Below, one piece after another: positions 17,406 to 26,137 of a stretch of DNA of 64,000 nt. A model generated the notes under the pieces. It had not been told where the DNA came from and did no database searches. It saw only the letters and a program-made list of their open reading frames with translations. This DNA comes from SHZL01 sp031362985 (GTDB lineage: Bacteria > Pseudomonadota > Gammaproteobacteria > Xanthomonadales > SZUA-36), in NCBI GenBank assembly GCA_031362985.1, contig JANLTO010000030.1, forward strand, positions 62,001 through 126,000. Reading direction: 5' to 3'. A program made the position numbers and the translations under genes. The first letter of the stretch is position 1, and every line of letters starts with the position of its first letter.

Positions 17406-17458
17406 CTTACATCAAGTAACTTACAACAGGTAACTTACAACAGGTAACTTACATCAGG
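17403..17458. repeat. 4 x 14-bp tandem repeat across two convergent stop codons
   Basis: Four head-to-tail 14-bp units of the form TAACTTACAWCARG at 17403-17416, 17417-17430, 17431-17444 and 17445-17458; units 2 and 3 are identical, and units 1 and 4 carry T instead of A in the middle. The first unit supplies the TAA stop of the SDR gene and the fourth contains the ettA stop on the other strand. No hairpin terminator is visible between the two convergent genes. Confidence 0.9.
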
Positions 17459-19119
17459 CGCCGGTATTTCATCCGGTGCGGAGTAGCAGCATCGTCGCCG
17501 ATGCGTCGTTTGAGGTCCGCTTCGTATTCTGAGTAGTTGCCTTCGAACCATTCAACATGGCTGTCCCCTTCAAAGGCCAGCATGTGGGTTGCGATGCGAT
17601 CCAGGAACCAACGGTCATGGGAAATCACCACCACGCAGCCCGGAAACTCCAATAAGGCCTCTTCCAAGGCGCGCAGGGTTTCTACGTCCAGATCATTGGT
17701 GGGTTCGTCGAGTAAGAGCACATTTCCTCCGGAGCGCAGCACTTTGGCCAGGTGCACCCGGTTACGCTCGCCACCCGACAGGTCCTTGACCCGCTTTTGC
17801 TGGTCGCCACCGCGAAAATTGAAACGACCGACGTAGGCCCGGGACTGGGTTTTGAAACTGCCAATCGTCATGATTTCCTGACCTTCGGAGATTTCTTCCC
17901 ATACCGTTTTATCCCCGTTCAGGCTGTCACGGCTTTGGTCGACGTAAGCCAATTGAACGGACTTGCCAACGCGGATTTCGCCGCTGCCAGGCTGTTCGGT
18001 GCCGGTGATCATGCGGAACAGGGTGGACTTGCCTGCGCCATTGCCACCGATGATGCCAACGATGGCGCCGGCCGGTATCTTGAAACTGAGGTCATCAATC
18101 AGCAGGCGGTCACCGAAACCTTTGCTGACATGCTCCAGTTCAATCACCAGTTCTCCCAGCCGTGGGCCCGGTGGAATGAAAATTTCGTGGGTCTCATTCC
18201 TTTGCTGGTATTCCTGTGAATTCAGTTCTTCGAAGCGCTGCAAACGCGCCTTGCTTTTGGCTTGCCGGCCTTTGGGATTGGATCGCACCCATTGCAGTTC
18301 GGCCTGGATCGACCGTTGTCGCTCGTTCTCACGGCTCGCTTCCTGCTGCAGGCGCTGTTCTTTTTGTTCCAGCCACGATGAATAATTACCTTTCCAGGGG
18401 ATGCCGTAGCCGCGGTCGAGTTCCAGGATCCACTCGGCGGCATTGTCCAGGAAGTAGCGATCATGGGTAACAGCCACCACGGTGCCGGGAAATTCCACCA
18501 GGAACCGTTCCAGCCAGCCAACTGATTCAGCATCCAAATGATTGGTTGGCTCGTCCAGCAAGAGCATGTCAGGATTGGATAACAGCAGCCGGCACAAGGC
18601 CACGCGCCGCCGCTCGCCACCGGACAGGTGAGCAATTGAGGCGTCCCAATCCGGCAGTCGCAAGGCATCGGCTGCGACTTCCAGCGTCCGCTCCAACTCC
18701 CAGCCATGGGCATTTTCAATAGCTTCCTGCAATTCGGCCTGCTCAGTGAGCAGAGCATTCATGGCATCGTCATCCATGGGCTCGGCGAATTTCATGCTGA
18801 TTTCGTCGAATTTGATCAGCCAGTCCCTGACCTCACCCACACCTTCCTCGACCACTTCACGCACGGTCTTGCTTTCGTCCAGTTGCGGTTCCTGCGGCAG
18901 GTAGCCGATGCGAATCCCCGCTTGTGGCCTCGCTTCACCTTCAATCTCGGTGTCGACCCCGGCCATGATGCGCAGGACGGTAGATTTTCCCGAGCCATTC
19001 AACCCCAGTAATCCGATTTTAGCGCCGGGAAAAAACGACAGTGAAATGTCCTTGATGATGGTTCGGCTCGGGGGCACGACCTTGCTGACCCCGATCATGG
19101 TGTAAATATACTGAGCCAT
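17449..19119 (-). CDS. ettA: Energy-dependent translational throttle protein EttA (ABC-F)
   Basis: A soluble ABC-F ATPase that binds the ribosomal E site and gates early elongation in response to the ATP/ADP ratio. 556 residues, nearly the length of E. coli EttA (555). Two ABC domains: Walker A GLNGSGKST and GGNGAGKST, signatures LSGGERRRVALC and LSGGERNRVHLA, Walker B LLLDEPTNHLDAES and LLLDEPTNDLDVET; a charged linker lies between. The product starts MAQYIYTM as in the family, so ATG at 19119 is chosen over an upstream in-frame start. The C-terminal RRIGDDAATPHRMKYRRLM is typical of the family. Confidence 0.97.
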   Translation of the reverse strand: MAQYIYTMIGVSKVVPPSRTIIKDISLSFFPGAKIGLLGLNGSGKSTVLRIMAGVDTEIEGEARPQAGIRIGYLPQEPQLDESKTVREVVEEGVGEVRDWLIKFDEISMKFAEPMDDDAMNALLTEQAELQEAIENAHGWELERTLEVAADALRLPDWDASIAHLSGGERRRVALCRLLLSNPDMLLLDEPTNHLDAESVGWLERFLVEFPGTVVAVTHDRYFLDNAAEWILELDRGYGIPWKGNYSSWLEQKEQRLQQEASRENERQRSIQAELQWVRSNPKGRQAKSKARLQRFEELNSQEYQQRNETHEIFIPPGPRLGELVIELEHVSKGFGDRLLIDDLSFKIPAGAIVGIIGGNGAGKSTLFRMITGTEQPGSGEIRVGKSVQLAYVDQSRDSLNGDKTVWEEISEGQEIMTIGSFKTQSRAYVGRFNFRGGDQQKRVKDLSGGERNRVHLAKVLRSGGNVLLLDEPTNDLDVETLRALEEALLEFPGCVVVISHDRWFLDRIATHMLAFEGDSHVEWFEGNYSEYEADLKRRIGDDAATPHRMKYRRLM

Positions 19120-19395
19120 GCTTTTGTCCAATTTGGCAAGGCGCGAATTATGCGCGATGAGTCCGCTTCTTTCCATACCTGCCGGCTCAATCCTGAGCAG
19201 GCTTTGACCTTGACCCGCGCCTCATTTGGGCCTGGCGGGCCCAATGGATATTGCCTGGCGGAGCAGGATGTGTGACTGACGGGGCGGGTTGTGGAGCATG
19301 CACTGCGCAATCAATGTTAGAATTATCAGCTGTTTTACGTGTGCGTGACCCGCGCACATGGCCTTGGTCTGCCCAACTAAATTACAGGAATCAAA
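19120..19395. other. Divergent intergenic region ettA / glyA
   Basis: A 276-bp gap between divergent genes. It contains a 7-bp hairpin (TTGGGCC at 19226-19232 with GGCCCAA at 19238-19244) and, nearer glyA, TAGAAT at 19318-19323, which could be a -10 without a good -35. No PurR-type or glycine-riboswitch structure was recognised by eye. CAGGAA before the ATG at 19396 is the likely ribosome binding site. Confidence 0.4.
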
Positions 19396-20652
19396 ATGTT
19401 CGACAGCAGCTACCACATCCACGGATACGATCCTGAATTGGCGCAAGCCATCGATGACGAAAAAGCCCGCCAGGAAGACCATATTGAACTGATCGCCTCA
19501 GAAAACTATGCCAGCCCCAGGGTTTTGGAAGCGCAGGGTTCGGTGCTGACCAACAAGTATGCCGAGGGTTATCCCGGCAAGCGTTACTATGGCGGATGTG
19601 AGTATGTCGACGTGGCTGAGCGCCTGGCGCAGGAACGCGTCAAGCAGCTTTTTGGAGCCGCTTATGCCAACGTGCAGCCACACTCGGGTTCACAAGCCAA
19701 TGCTGCGGCCTACCTGGCTTTATTGCAGCCTGGCGATACCATCCTGGGAATGAGCCTGGCCGAAGGTGGACATCTGACTCATGGCAGCCCGGTAAATTTT
19801 TCCGGACGCTTGTTCAAAGCAGTGCAGTACGGCATCAACCAGCAAACCGGCCTGATTGACTACGACATCATTAACGATATGGCCCAGCAGCATAAACCAC
19901 GCATGTTGATTGGCGGGTTCTCTGCATACTCACGGTTCATAGACTGGGAAAGGATGCGGGCCATTGCCGATTCCGTGGGCGCCTGGTTCGTCGTTGACAT
20001 GGCGCATGTGGCGGGTCTCGTCGCTGCGGGGGTTTATCCGAGCCCCGTGCCGCACGCCCACGTCACGACTTCCACGACGCACAAGACCCTGCGCGGCCCA
20101 CGCGGTGGAATCATCCTTGCGGGCAATGACGAGGCAATCCAGAAGAAGTTAAATTCCATGGTGTTCCCGGGCACGCAGGGCGGGCCTCTTATGCATGTTA
20201 TTGCAGCCAAGGCCGTGGCCTTCAAGGAGGCGCTGGAACCACCCTTCAAGCAATACCAGGCCGAGGTAGTCAGTAATGCTCGCATCATGGCCGCAATCAT
20301 CATGGAGCGCGGATACAAGATCGTTTCCGGTGGCACCGACAACCACCTGTTCCTGATTGACCTCTCAGGCAAGGATTACACCGGTAAAGATGCAGAGGAA
20401 GCACTGGGCCGGGCAAATATGACAGTAAACAAAAATACGGTTCCGGGTGAGTTGCGTTCGCCGTTCATCACCAGCGGATTGCGTTTGGGCACGCCGGCAG
20501 TGACAACTCGCGGATTTAACAACGAAGACTGCGGCAGGCTGGCCGGCTTGATTTGTGACGTGCTCGATCACATGGGTGACGATACTGTCATAGAAAAGGC
20601 CAAGCTTGAAGCCCTCGCCCTGTGCCGGAATCATCCGGTCTACGGCGGATGA
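19396..20652 (+). CDS. glyA: Serine hydroxymethyltransferase
   Basis: PLP enzyme that converts serine and tetrahydrofolate to glycine and 5,10-methylene-tetrahydrofolate, the main source of one-carbon units. 418 residues, standard length. Family landmarks: HIELIASENYASP near residue 35, GYPGKRYYGGCEYVD, the PLP-lysine segment TSTTHKTLRGPRGG (Lys near 230), and the C-terminal RLGTPAVTTRGF. It heads a run glyA-nrdR-ribD-ribE-ribB-ribH-nusB found together in many gammaproteobacteria. Confidence 0.98.
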   Translation: MFDSSYHIHGYDPELAQAIDDEKARQEDHIELIASENYASPRVLEAQGSVLTNKYAEGYPGKRYYGGCEYVDVAERLAQERVKQLFGAAYANVQPHSGSQANAAAYLALLQPGDTILGMSLAEGGHLTHGSPVNFSGRLFKAVQYGINQQTGLIDYDIINDMAQQHKPRMLIGGFSAYSRFIDWERMRAIADSVGAWFVVDMAHVAGLVAAGVYPSPVPHAHVTTSTTHKTLRGPRGGIILAGNDEAIQKKLNSMVFPGTQGGPLMHVIAAKAVAFKEALEPPFKQYQAEVVSNARIMAAIIMERGYKIVSGGTDNHLFLIDLSGKDYTGKDAEEALGRANMTVNKNTVPGELRSPFITSGLRLGTPAVTTRGFNNEDCGRLAGLICDVLDHMGDDTVIEKAKLEALALCRNHPVYGG

Positions 20653-20662
20653 GCCTGACGTC

Positions 20663-21190
20663 ATGTGGTGCCCGTTTTGCAACCACACGGACACCAAGGT
20701 GGTGGATTCGCGCCTGACTGCGGACGGCATGCAGATACGCAGGCGGCGGCAATGTACTGATTGCGGCGCGCGATTCAATACCTACGAAGCACCCGAACTG
20801 AAGGCTCCACGTATTATCAAGTCCAACGGGGCAAGGGAGGCTTTCTCCGAAGAGAAGCTGCGCAACGGGATGTTGCGGGCCCTGGAAAAACGCCCGGTGG
20901 AGACGCGTGAGGTCGAGGGTAGCATTCGAAAACTTCTGCGCGAAATCAGCAGGGTTGAAGATGCGGAGATTGCCAGTAGCCTGATCGGTGAATGGGTAAT
21001 GCGCGAACTGAGTCGCCTCGACCAGGTAGCCTATGTGCGCTTTGCCTCGGTGTACAAGCGATTCGAGGATGTGCAGGCATTTCGTGATGTTATCGAACGC
21101 CTTGAGCGCCAGCACCCGGGGGAGATCGACACGCGGCAGATTTCCCTGCTGGGTCAGCCGGGTGGCCGGAAGGATCGGCAAGACCAGTGA
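20663..21190 (+). CDS. nrdR: Transcriptional repressor NrdR
   Basis: ATP/dATP-sensing repressor of ribonucleotide reductase genes. 175 residues: an N-terminal zinc ribbon (MWCPFCNHTDTKVVDSR with the partner cysteines in CTDCGARF, residues about 3-34) and an ATP-cone domain (about 49-139). ATG at 20663 gives exactly the family N-terminus, MWCPFC; an upstream in-frame ATG at 20606 lies inside glyA and is rejected. The C-terminal 20 residues extend a little beyond common homologues. Overlaps ribD by four bases. Confidence 0.97.
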   Translation: MWCPFCNHTDTKVVDSRLTADGMQIRRRRQCTDCGARFNTYEAPELKAPRIIKSNGAREAFSEEKLRNGMLRALEKRPVETREVEGSIRKLLREISRVEDAEIASSLIGEWVMRELSRLDQVAYVRFASVYKRFEDVQAFRDVIERLERQHPGEIDTRQISLLGQPGGRKDRQDQ

Positions 21191-22308
21191 CTTTTTCGAA
21201 ATTCGACCATGAGTGCATGGCCCTGGCCCTCGCGCTCGCAGCGAGGGGAATGAAATCCACGCGCCCGAACCCGCGAGTAGGCTGCGTGCTGGCCCGGGAG
21301 GGACGAGTCCTCGCAAGTGGTTGGCACGTGTCCGCTGGAAGCGCTCATGCAGAAGTGGTGGCGCTGGAGTCTGCCGGGAGGGATGCGCAAGGGGCAACCG
21401 CCTACGTGACGCTTGAGCCCTGCAGCCACCATGGCAGAACTCCGCCGTGCACGGATGCCTTGCTGGCTGCAGGCGTCAGCCGGGTGGTTTGCGCCATGGA
21501 GGACCCCGATATCCGGGTTAGCGGCACCGGTCGGCGCCGTTTGCAGGAAGCAGGAGTGCAGGTCGATTGTGGATTGATGGCAACGGCTGCTGAAGAGTTG
21601 AATGCAGGTTTCCTGATGCGCATGCGCTCGGGAAGACCGTGGGTACGGATAAAGCTTGCCAGCAGCCTGGATGGTCGCACGGCCCTGGCAAACGGTGTGA
21701 GCCAGTGGATCAGCAGTGAGGCGTCCCGCGCGGACGTGCAGCAATGGAGGGCGCGATCCTGCGCCATACTCACCGGCATAGGGACCGTTCTGGCCGATGA
21801 TCCTGCGCTTATTGCCCGGGTCAAGGAGCCGGTCTTGCAGCCCTTGCGCGTGGTTGTGGATACGAAATGGCGTACGCCAGCCCACAGTCGGGTAGTGTTG
21901 GGCCCTGGTGCTGCTTTGATAGCAGGTAGCCAGGGGCGGGCCGTCCCGGCGGCACTCGAAGCATCGGGTGCAGAATGCCTGCACTTGATGGAAGTTGATG
22001 GCAGGATTGATTTGCATGCGCTGCTGCGTGCCCTTGCCGTTCGGGAACTTAATGAAGTGCAGGTCGAGGCGGGAGCCAATTTGTGTGGCGCTTTGCTCAA
22101 GGCAGCCCTGGTGGACGAAATAGTGCTGTACCAGGCGCCGGTTTTGTTGGGCGAAGGCGGCGCGGGTTTGTTCCAGCTTGGTGTACTTGAATCCATGGAT
22201 GAACGTGTGCACCTGCAGGTGATGGAAACGTGTCATTTTGGTGTGGATATGCGAATGCGAATGCGACCGGTTTTCCAGCGGCCTGGTTCCGGATTGGCGG
22301 GCGGGTGA
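21187..22308 (+). CDS. ribD: Bifunctional riboflavin deaminase/reductase RibD
   Basis: Second and third steps of riboflavin synthesis: deamination of the GTP-derived pyrimidine and NADPH reduction of its ribose side chain. 373 residues. The deaminase half has the zinc site HAEVVAL and PCSHHGRTPPC (near residues 52-88); the reductase half begins near KLASSLDGRTA (about 155) and contains EAGANLCGALL. The start is GTG at 21187, overlapping nrdR. Two genes on, the RibB protein lacks cyclohydrolase II zinc ligands, so the first step of the pathway must be supplied elsewhere. Confidence 0.97.
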   Translation: MTFSKFDHECMALALALAARGMKSTRPNPRVGCVLAREGRVLASGWHVSAGSAHAEVVALESAGRDAQGATAYVTLEPCSHHGRTPPCTDALLAAGVSRVVCAMEDPDIRVSGTGRRRLQEAGVQVDCGLMATAAEELNAGFLMRMRSGRPWVRIKLASSLDGRTALANGVSQWISSEASRADVQQWRARSCAILTGIGTVLADDPALIARVKEPVLQPLRVVVDTKWRTPAHSRVVLGPGAALIAGSQGRAVPAALEASGAECLHLMEVDGRIDLHALLRALAVRELNEVQVEAGANLCGALLKAALVDEIVLYQAPVLLGEGGAGLFQLGVLESMDERVHLQVMETCHFGVDMRMRMRPVFQRPGSGLAGG

Positions 22309-22309
22309 C

Positions 22310-22903
22310 ATGTTTACGGGTATCGTAACGGCGGTCGGTGTCGTGCAGGAAATTCGCCCCGTGGGTGGTGATTTCCGAATCCAGATTGCCTCAGGTATCC
22401 TGCAACCGGGATCTGGCCGGGAAGGCGATAGCGTCTCCGTGGCCGGCGTGTGCCTGACCATGCTGCAACCGGAAGATACGGGCTTCGCAGCTGATGTTTC
22501 CGCGGAGACCCTGGATGTTACTACCCTGGGTTTGGTAAAGGCCGGAAACAGGCTGAATCTGGAGCTGGCCATGGGCCTGTCTGATCGCCTCGGTGGGCAC
22601 CTGGTAACGGGCCATGTTGACGGTGTAGCGCGACTGGTGAAGCGGGAGCCGGATGGCCGCGCGCATCGATTTGATTTCGAATTGCCTGAAGGCCTGTGCA
22701 AGTACGTTGCGCGCAAGGGATCGGTATGCATTGATGGCGTAAGCCTGACGGTGAATTCAGTGGCCGGAAAGACATTCTCCGTGTGCCTGATACCCCATAC
22801 CCTGGACGCAACTACGCTGGGCAGCCTTGAGTGTGGAGATCCGGTCAATATAGAAGTCGACCTGATTGCCAGGTATCTGGAACAATTGGGGGTGCACGGG
22901 TGA
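22310..22903 (+). CDS. ribE: Riboflavin synthase alpha subunit
   Basis: Dismutates two 6,7-dimethyl-8-ribityllumazine molecules into riboflavin, the last step of the pathway. 197 residues, two homologous lumazine-binding barrels: MFTGIVTAVGVV at the start and the internal repeat beginning GHVDGVARLV near residue 99. ATG at 22310 follows the ribD stop by one base; the upstream in-frame extension inside ribD is rejected because the family starts MFTGIV. Confidence 0.97.
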   Translation: MFTGIVTAVGVVQEIRPVGGDFRIQIASGILQPGSGREGDSVSVAGVCLTMLQPEDTGFAADVSAETLDVTTLGLVKAGNRLNLELAMGLSDRLGGHLVTGHVDGVARLVKREPDGRAHRFDFELPEGLCKYVARKGSVCIDGVSLTVNSVAGKTFSVCLIPHTLDATTLGSLECGDPVNIEVDLIARYLEQLGVHG

Positions 22904-22937
22904 AATTCCGGTGCAGTGCATTTCCTGGAGCAATGAA

Positions 22938-24113
22938 ATGACGAACACAAGCGTATTGAATTCCATTCCGGAATTACTCGAGGACATCCGGTTGGGCAAG
23001 ATGGTCGTGGTAATGGATGATGAAGACCGGGAAAATGAGGGCGACCTGATCATGGCTGCTTCCAAAGTCCGGCCGGAGGATATCAATTTCATGGCGCGAT
23101 TCGGCCGTGGGCTGATTTGTCTGCCGTTGACGCGGGAGCGTTGCCAGCAACTGCGACTGCCCTTAATGGTAAACCTCAACCAAGCGCGATTTTCGACCAA
23201 TTTCACCGTGTCGATTGAAGCTGCCGAAGGAATCACCACGGGCATTTCCGCGTATGACCGCGCTCACACTATTCGCACTGCCGTCAGGCCCGACGCTGCC
23301 CCATCGGACCTGTCGCAACCGGGCCACGTGTTTCCCTTGATGGCACAGCCCGGCGGAGTGTTGGCGCGAGCAGGCCACACTGAAGCCAGCGTAGATCTGG
23401 CCATGCTGGCGGGCCTGGAACCGGCAGCGGTCCTGGTGGAGATCCTGAACGAGGACGGCAGCATGGCGCGACGGCCCCAGTTGGAGGAGTTTGCGCGGGA
23501 GCACGGGCTTAAAATTGGCACCATTACTGACCTCATTCACTACCGCATGCAGACCGAGAAGACCATTGAGCATGTTTCACAGAATGCGGTTGAAACCGAC
23601 TTTGGACCGTTTACTCTGCACACCTATCGCGACACCATCGAAGGCCTGCTCCACCTGGTATTGATGCGCGGCGAAGTCAAAGCCGGGGAACCCTGCCTGG
23701 TCAGGGTGCATGTGCAAAACCCACTGAGCGATGTACTTTCCATACACCGTTCGGACTTTGGCCTGCCTTTGCGCACTGCCCTGGCCGAGATTGCGGAAAA
23801 TGGCAGCGGTATGGTGCTGGTGCTGGGAGGCGAGCGCTCGGATGAGCGCTTGCTGCGATTGATCCAGCAGCAACCCGAACCGGCAGTGGCTGCCAGCGGA
23901 GACAATCGCCGGTCACGGGAGCTGCGCACCTACGGCATCGGCGCGCAGATCATTGCGGATCTGGGTATACGCAAAATGCGCGTGCTGAGTGCTCCCTGGA
24001 AACTCGCGGGGCTGGCCGGGTTTGGCCTGGAAGTTGTAGAGTACGTCCATCCTTTGGGCGCTGGCGTGCAAGAGGAGCAGCCACTGGTGGCGCGAATGAG
24101 TGTGCATCAATGA
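22938..24113 (+). CDS. ribB: 3,4-dihydroxy-2-butanone-4-phosphate synthase with degenerate GTP cyclohydrolase II domain
   Basis: Makes the four-carbon precursor of lumazine from ribulose 5-phosphate. 391 residues. The N-terminal domain (about 1-205) is intact: DDEDRENEGDL near residue 27 and HTEASVDL near 147. The C-terminal domain (about 210-375) has the GTP cyclohydrolase II fold, but the three zinc cysteines are gone: the ECLTGD position reads QNPLSD (Asn261) and the RCDCG position reads RSDFG (Ser272, Phe274). It is therefore a RibBX-type fusion, not a working RibBA; the call is based on these substitutions. ATG at 22938 has GGAG upstream. No FMN riboswitch fits in the 34-bp gap after ribE. 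Confidence 0.93.
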   Translation: MTNTSVLNSIPELLEDIRLGKMVVVMDDEDRENEGDLIMAASKVRPEDINFMARFGRGLICLPLTRERCQQLRLPLMVNLNQARFSTNFTVSIEAAEGITTGISAYDRAHTIRTAVRPDAAPSDLSQPGHVFPLMAQPGGVLARAGHTEASVDLAMLAGLEPAAVLVEILNEDGSMARRPQLEEFAREHGLKIGTITDLIHYRMQTEKTIEHVSQNAVETDFGPFTLHTYRDTIEGLLHLVLMRGEVKAGEPCLVRVHVQNPLSDVLSIHRSDFGLPLRTALAEIAENGSGMVLVLGGERSDERLLRLIQQQPEPAVAASGDNRRSRELRTYGIGAQIIADLGIRKMRVLSAPWKLAGLAGFGLEVVEYVHPLGAGVQEEQPLVARMSVHQ

Positions 24114-24592
24114 GCAGGAAGGAAGGCCACGGTGCAGTTCGCATCGGCCTGGTTGCCAGCCGGTTCAACCAATTCATCGTTGACCAACTGCTCGCCGGGG
24201 CGCAGGAAGCCTTTGCGCGTCGCGGCCTGGACACGGCGGATACAACCCAGGTTTGGGTTCCTGGCGCATTTGAACTGCCGCTGGCTGCTCAGCACATGGC
24301 GCGCTCCGGACAGTTTAATGCCGTTATTGCGCTCGGTGCAGTGATCCGCGGAGGCACTCCGCACTTTGACTACGTTGCCGGGGAGTGCGCCGCCGGCCTG
24401 GCTCGCGTGGCCCTGGATCATGGAATTCCCGTCATGTTCGGTGTGTTGACTACCGATACCATTGAGCAAGCGCTGGAACGGGCGGGGAAAGGTGCGGGGA
24501 ATAAGGGATTTGATGTCGCCATTGCCGCTCTCGACACGGTTGAGGCGCTGCAAAACCTGGCGGAAGAACTTGGGCAGATAGAGCAGCAATGA
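24110..24592 (+). CDS. ribH: 6,7-dimethyl-8-ribityllumazine synthase
   Basis: Condenses the ribityl-pyrimidine with dihydroxybutanone phosphate to lumazine, the substrate of RibE. 160 residues, normal for the family. Landmarks: RIGLVASRFNQFIVDQLLAGA, VPGAFELPLAAQ (about 54-65), IALGAVIRGGTPHFDYV (about 77-93, with the catalytic His). The ATG overlaps the ribB stop by four bases and the 3' end overlaps nusB by four bases, so ribB-ribH-nusB are translationally coupled. Confidence 0.97.
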   Translation: MSRKEGHGAVRIGLVASRFNQFIVDQLLAGAQEAFARRGLDTADTTQVWVPGAFELPLAAQHMARSGQFNAVIALGAVIRGGTPHFDYVAGECAAGLARVALDHGIPVMFGVLTTDTIEQALERAGKGAGNKGFDVAIAALDTVEALQNLAEELGQIEQQ

Positions 24593-25059
24593 ACTCCGGA
24601 ATTCCCGGTGCGGGGCACAAAGCAGTGGTTCACAAAAGCGGTCATGAGAGACGCCAGAGAGCACGTCGCAGGGTGCTGCAGGCTTTGTATCAGTGGCAGA
24701 TAACCCGGCAGGAAGCGAGTGAAATATTACGCCAGTTCCACGTGGCGCAAGATATGAGCATGGTTGACGAGGATTTTTTTGAACAGATGCTGCAAGGGGT
24801 CATCGGCAACCAGCCTGATCTGGACGCGCGCTTGCAGCCATTCCTCGACCGGCCGATGGTGCAGGTGGACATCATGGAACAGGCGGTATTGCGCCTTGGG
24901 GCCTGGGAATTACTGAACTGCCCTGACATTCCGTTTCGTGTGGTGCTGGATGAGTGCATCGATCTCGCACATCGTTTTGGGGCTGAACAGGGCCATGCTT
25001 TTATCAACGGCGTTCTGGACAAGGCCGCCAGGTCGTGGCGTCCAGCTGAGATCGTCTGA
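24589..25059 (+). CDS. nusB: Transcription antitermination factor NusB
   Basis: RNA-binding partner of NusE/S10 in antitermination at rRNA operons. 156 residues, all-helical: ARRRVLQALYQWQI near residue 22, the ILRLGAWEL-like block (AVLRLGAWELLNCPDIPFRV) and GAEQGHAFINGVLDKAAR near the C-terminus. The basic N-terminal extension (first ~17 residues) is longer than in E. coli. The start overlaps ribH. Confidence 0.96.
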   Translation: MNSGIPGAGHKAVVHKSGHERRQRARRRVLQALYQWQITRQEASEILRQFHVAQDMSMVDEDFFEQMLQGVIGNQPDLDARLQPFLDRPMVQVDIMEQAVLRLGAWELLNCPDIPFRVVLDECIDLAHRFGAEQGHAFINGVLDKAARSWRPAEIV

Positions 25060-25093
25060 CTTCGACCATTCGGCACAGGGCGTAGCTACCGCG

Positions 25094-26068
25094 ATGAATG
25101 AGTTTGAGCTGATCGATCGTTTACAAGGGATTGTTAACGCCAGAACCGCCGGCCTGCCCAAGCCGGGCTGTGTGGGCATCGGTGATGATGCGGCGGTACT
25201 TTCAAACGAGCCCGGACGCCAGTTGCTGGTTACCACCGACACCCTGGTGGCCGGGGTGCATTTTCCACATGGCTCGGCTCCGTATGATATTGGCTGGAAA
25301 GCGCTGGCGGTAAATCTTAGCGACCTGGCCGCAATGGGCGGGCAAGCAGTGTGTTTTTTCCTGGCCATTACCATTCCGCAACCAAACCGGGAATGGCTGG
25401 ATGAGTTTGCGCAAGGACTTGAGCAGCTGGCTGCTTCCAGTGGAGTCTACCTTGCCGGTGGTGACACCACCTTGGGCCCGTTGAGCATTACCATTACGGC
25501 ACTGGGCGCTGTGGATAGCGGTCAGGCGCTGTTGCGCAGCGGAGCCCGGCCTGGTGACCTGGTAGTGCTATCGGGCGCGACCGGTTTGGCCGGCCTTGGC
25601 CTGCTCCAGGTGCAGCAGGAAATTCCAGTTGATCCGGCAGCATGGCAGGCGTTCACGCGGCCGCAACCACGGCTCGCACTGGCCCGGGCATTGCTCGGTA
25701 ACGCCACGGCCTGTATCGACATTTCGGACGGGTTGGCGGCAGACCTGGGGCATATTCTTACTGCTTCGCAGGTAGGCGCCCAACTTTTGCTACATCACCT
25801 CCCGTGCCCCGATGCCCTGTGCAAGCTGGATCCACAGCAGCGCTGGAACCTGCAACTGGCTGCGGGGGACGACTATGAATTATGTTTTACCTTGCCTGCG
25901 GCATTGGAGGCACAGTTGCCTTTGCTGGCAGTGGCTGGTGGCGTGGCCCTCACGGTGATCGGCAGGATAACCGGGGAAATGGGCTTGCATTTGTACCAGG
26001 CTGATGGAACGGAGTTTCTACCTACCCGCCTCGGTTATGAGCACTTCAGCGAGCGCGGGAAACTCTGA
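25094..26068 (+). CDS. thiL: Thiamine-monophosphate kinase
   Basis: Phosphorylates thiamine monophosphate to thiamine diphosphate. 324 residues. GIGDDAAVL (about 30-38), TTDTLVAGVHF, LAGGDTTLGPLSITITALG and CIDISDGLAADL match the ThiL/AIR-synthase fold and its metal- and ATP-binding aspartates. ATG at 25094 (MNEFELI) is chosen; an upstream in-frame start would overlap nusB. 34 bp after nusB, as in many gammaproteobacteria, but no pgpA follows: the next gene is on the other strand. Confidence 0.96.
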   Translation: MNEFELIDRLQGIVNARTAGLPKPGCVGIGDDAAVLSNEPGRQLLVTTDTLVAGVHFPHGSAPYDIGWKALAVNLSDLAAMGGQAVCFFLAITIPQPNREWLDEFAQGLEQLAASSGVYLAGGDTTLGPLSITITALGAVDSGQALLRSGARPGDLVVLSGATGLAGLGLLQVQQEIPVDPAAWQAFTRPQPRLALARALLGNATACIDISDGLAADLGHILTASQVGAQLLLHHLPCPDALCKLDPQQRWNLQLAAGDDYELCFTLPAALEAQLPLLAVAGGVALTVIGRITGEMGLHLYQADGTEFLPTRLGYEHFSERGKL

Positions 26069-26137
26069 TTTATTCAGAGCTTCCTCAGTTTAATGCGCAG
26101 CAGGGCGGCGCATGACAGACAGGCGCACACGGCCTGA

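Noticed and set aside
22877..22937. FMN riboswitch before ribB
   Set aside because: The gap after ribE is only 34 bases, too short for an RFN element, and no RFN-type conserved blocks are seen.
21154..22950. 598-codon open frame antisense to ribD and ribE
   Set aside because: Covers two well-recognised genes on the other strand; low-complexity Ser/Arg/Thr composition typical of antisense frames.
22938..24113. Fully bifunctional RibBA
   Set aside because: All three zinc-binding cysteines of the cyclohydrolase II domain are replaced.
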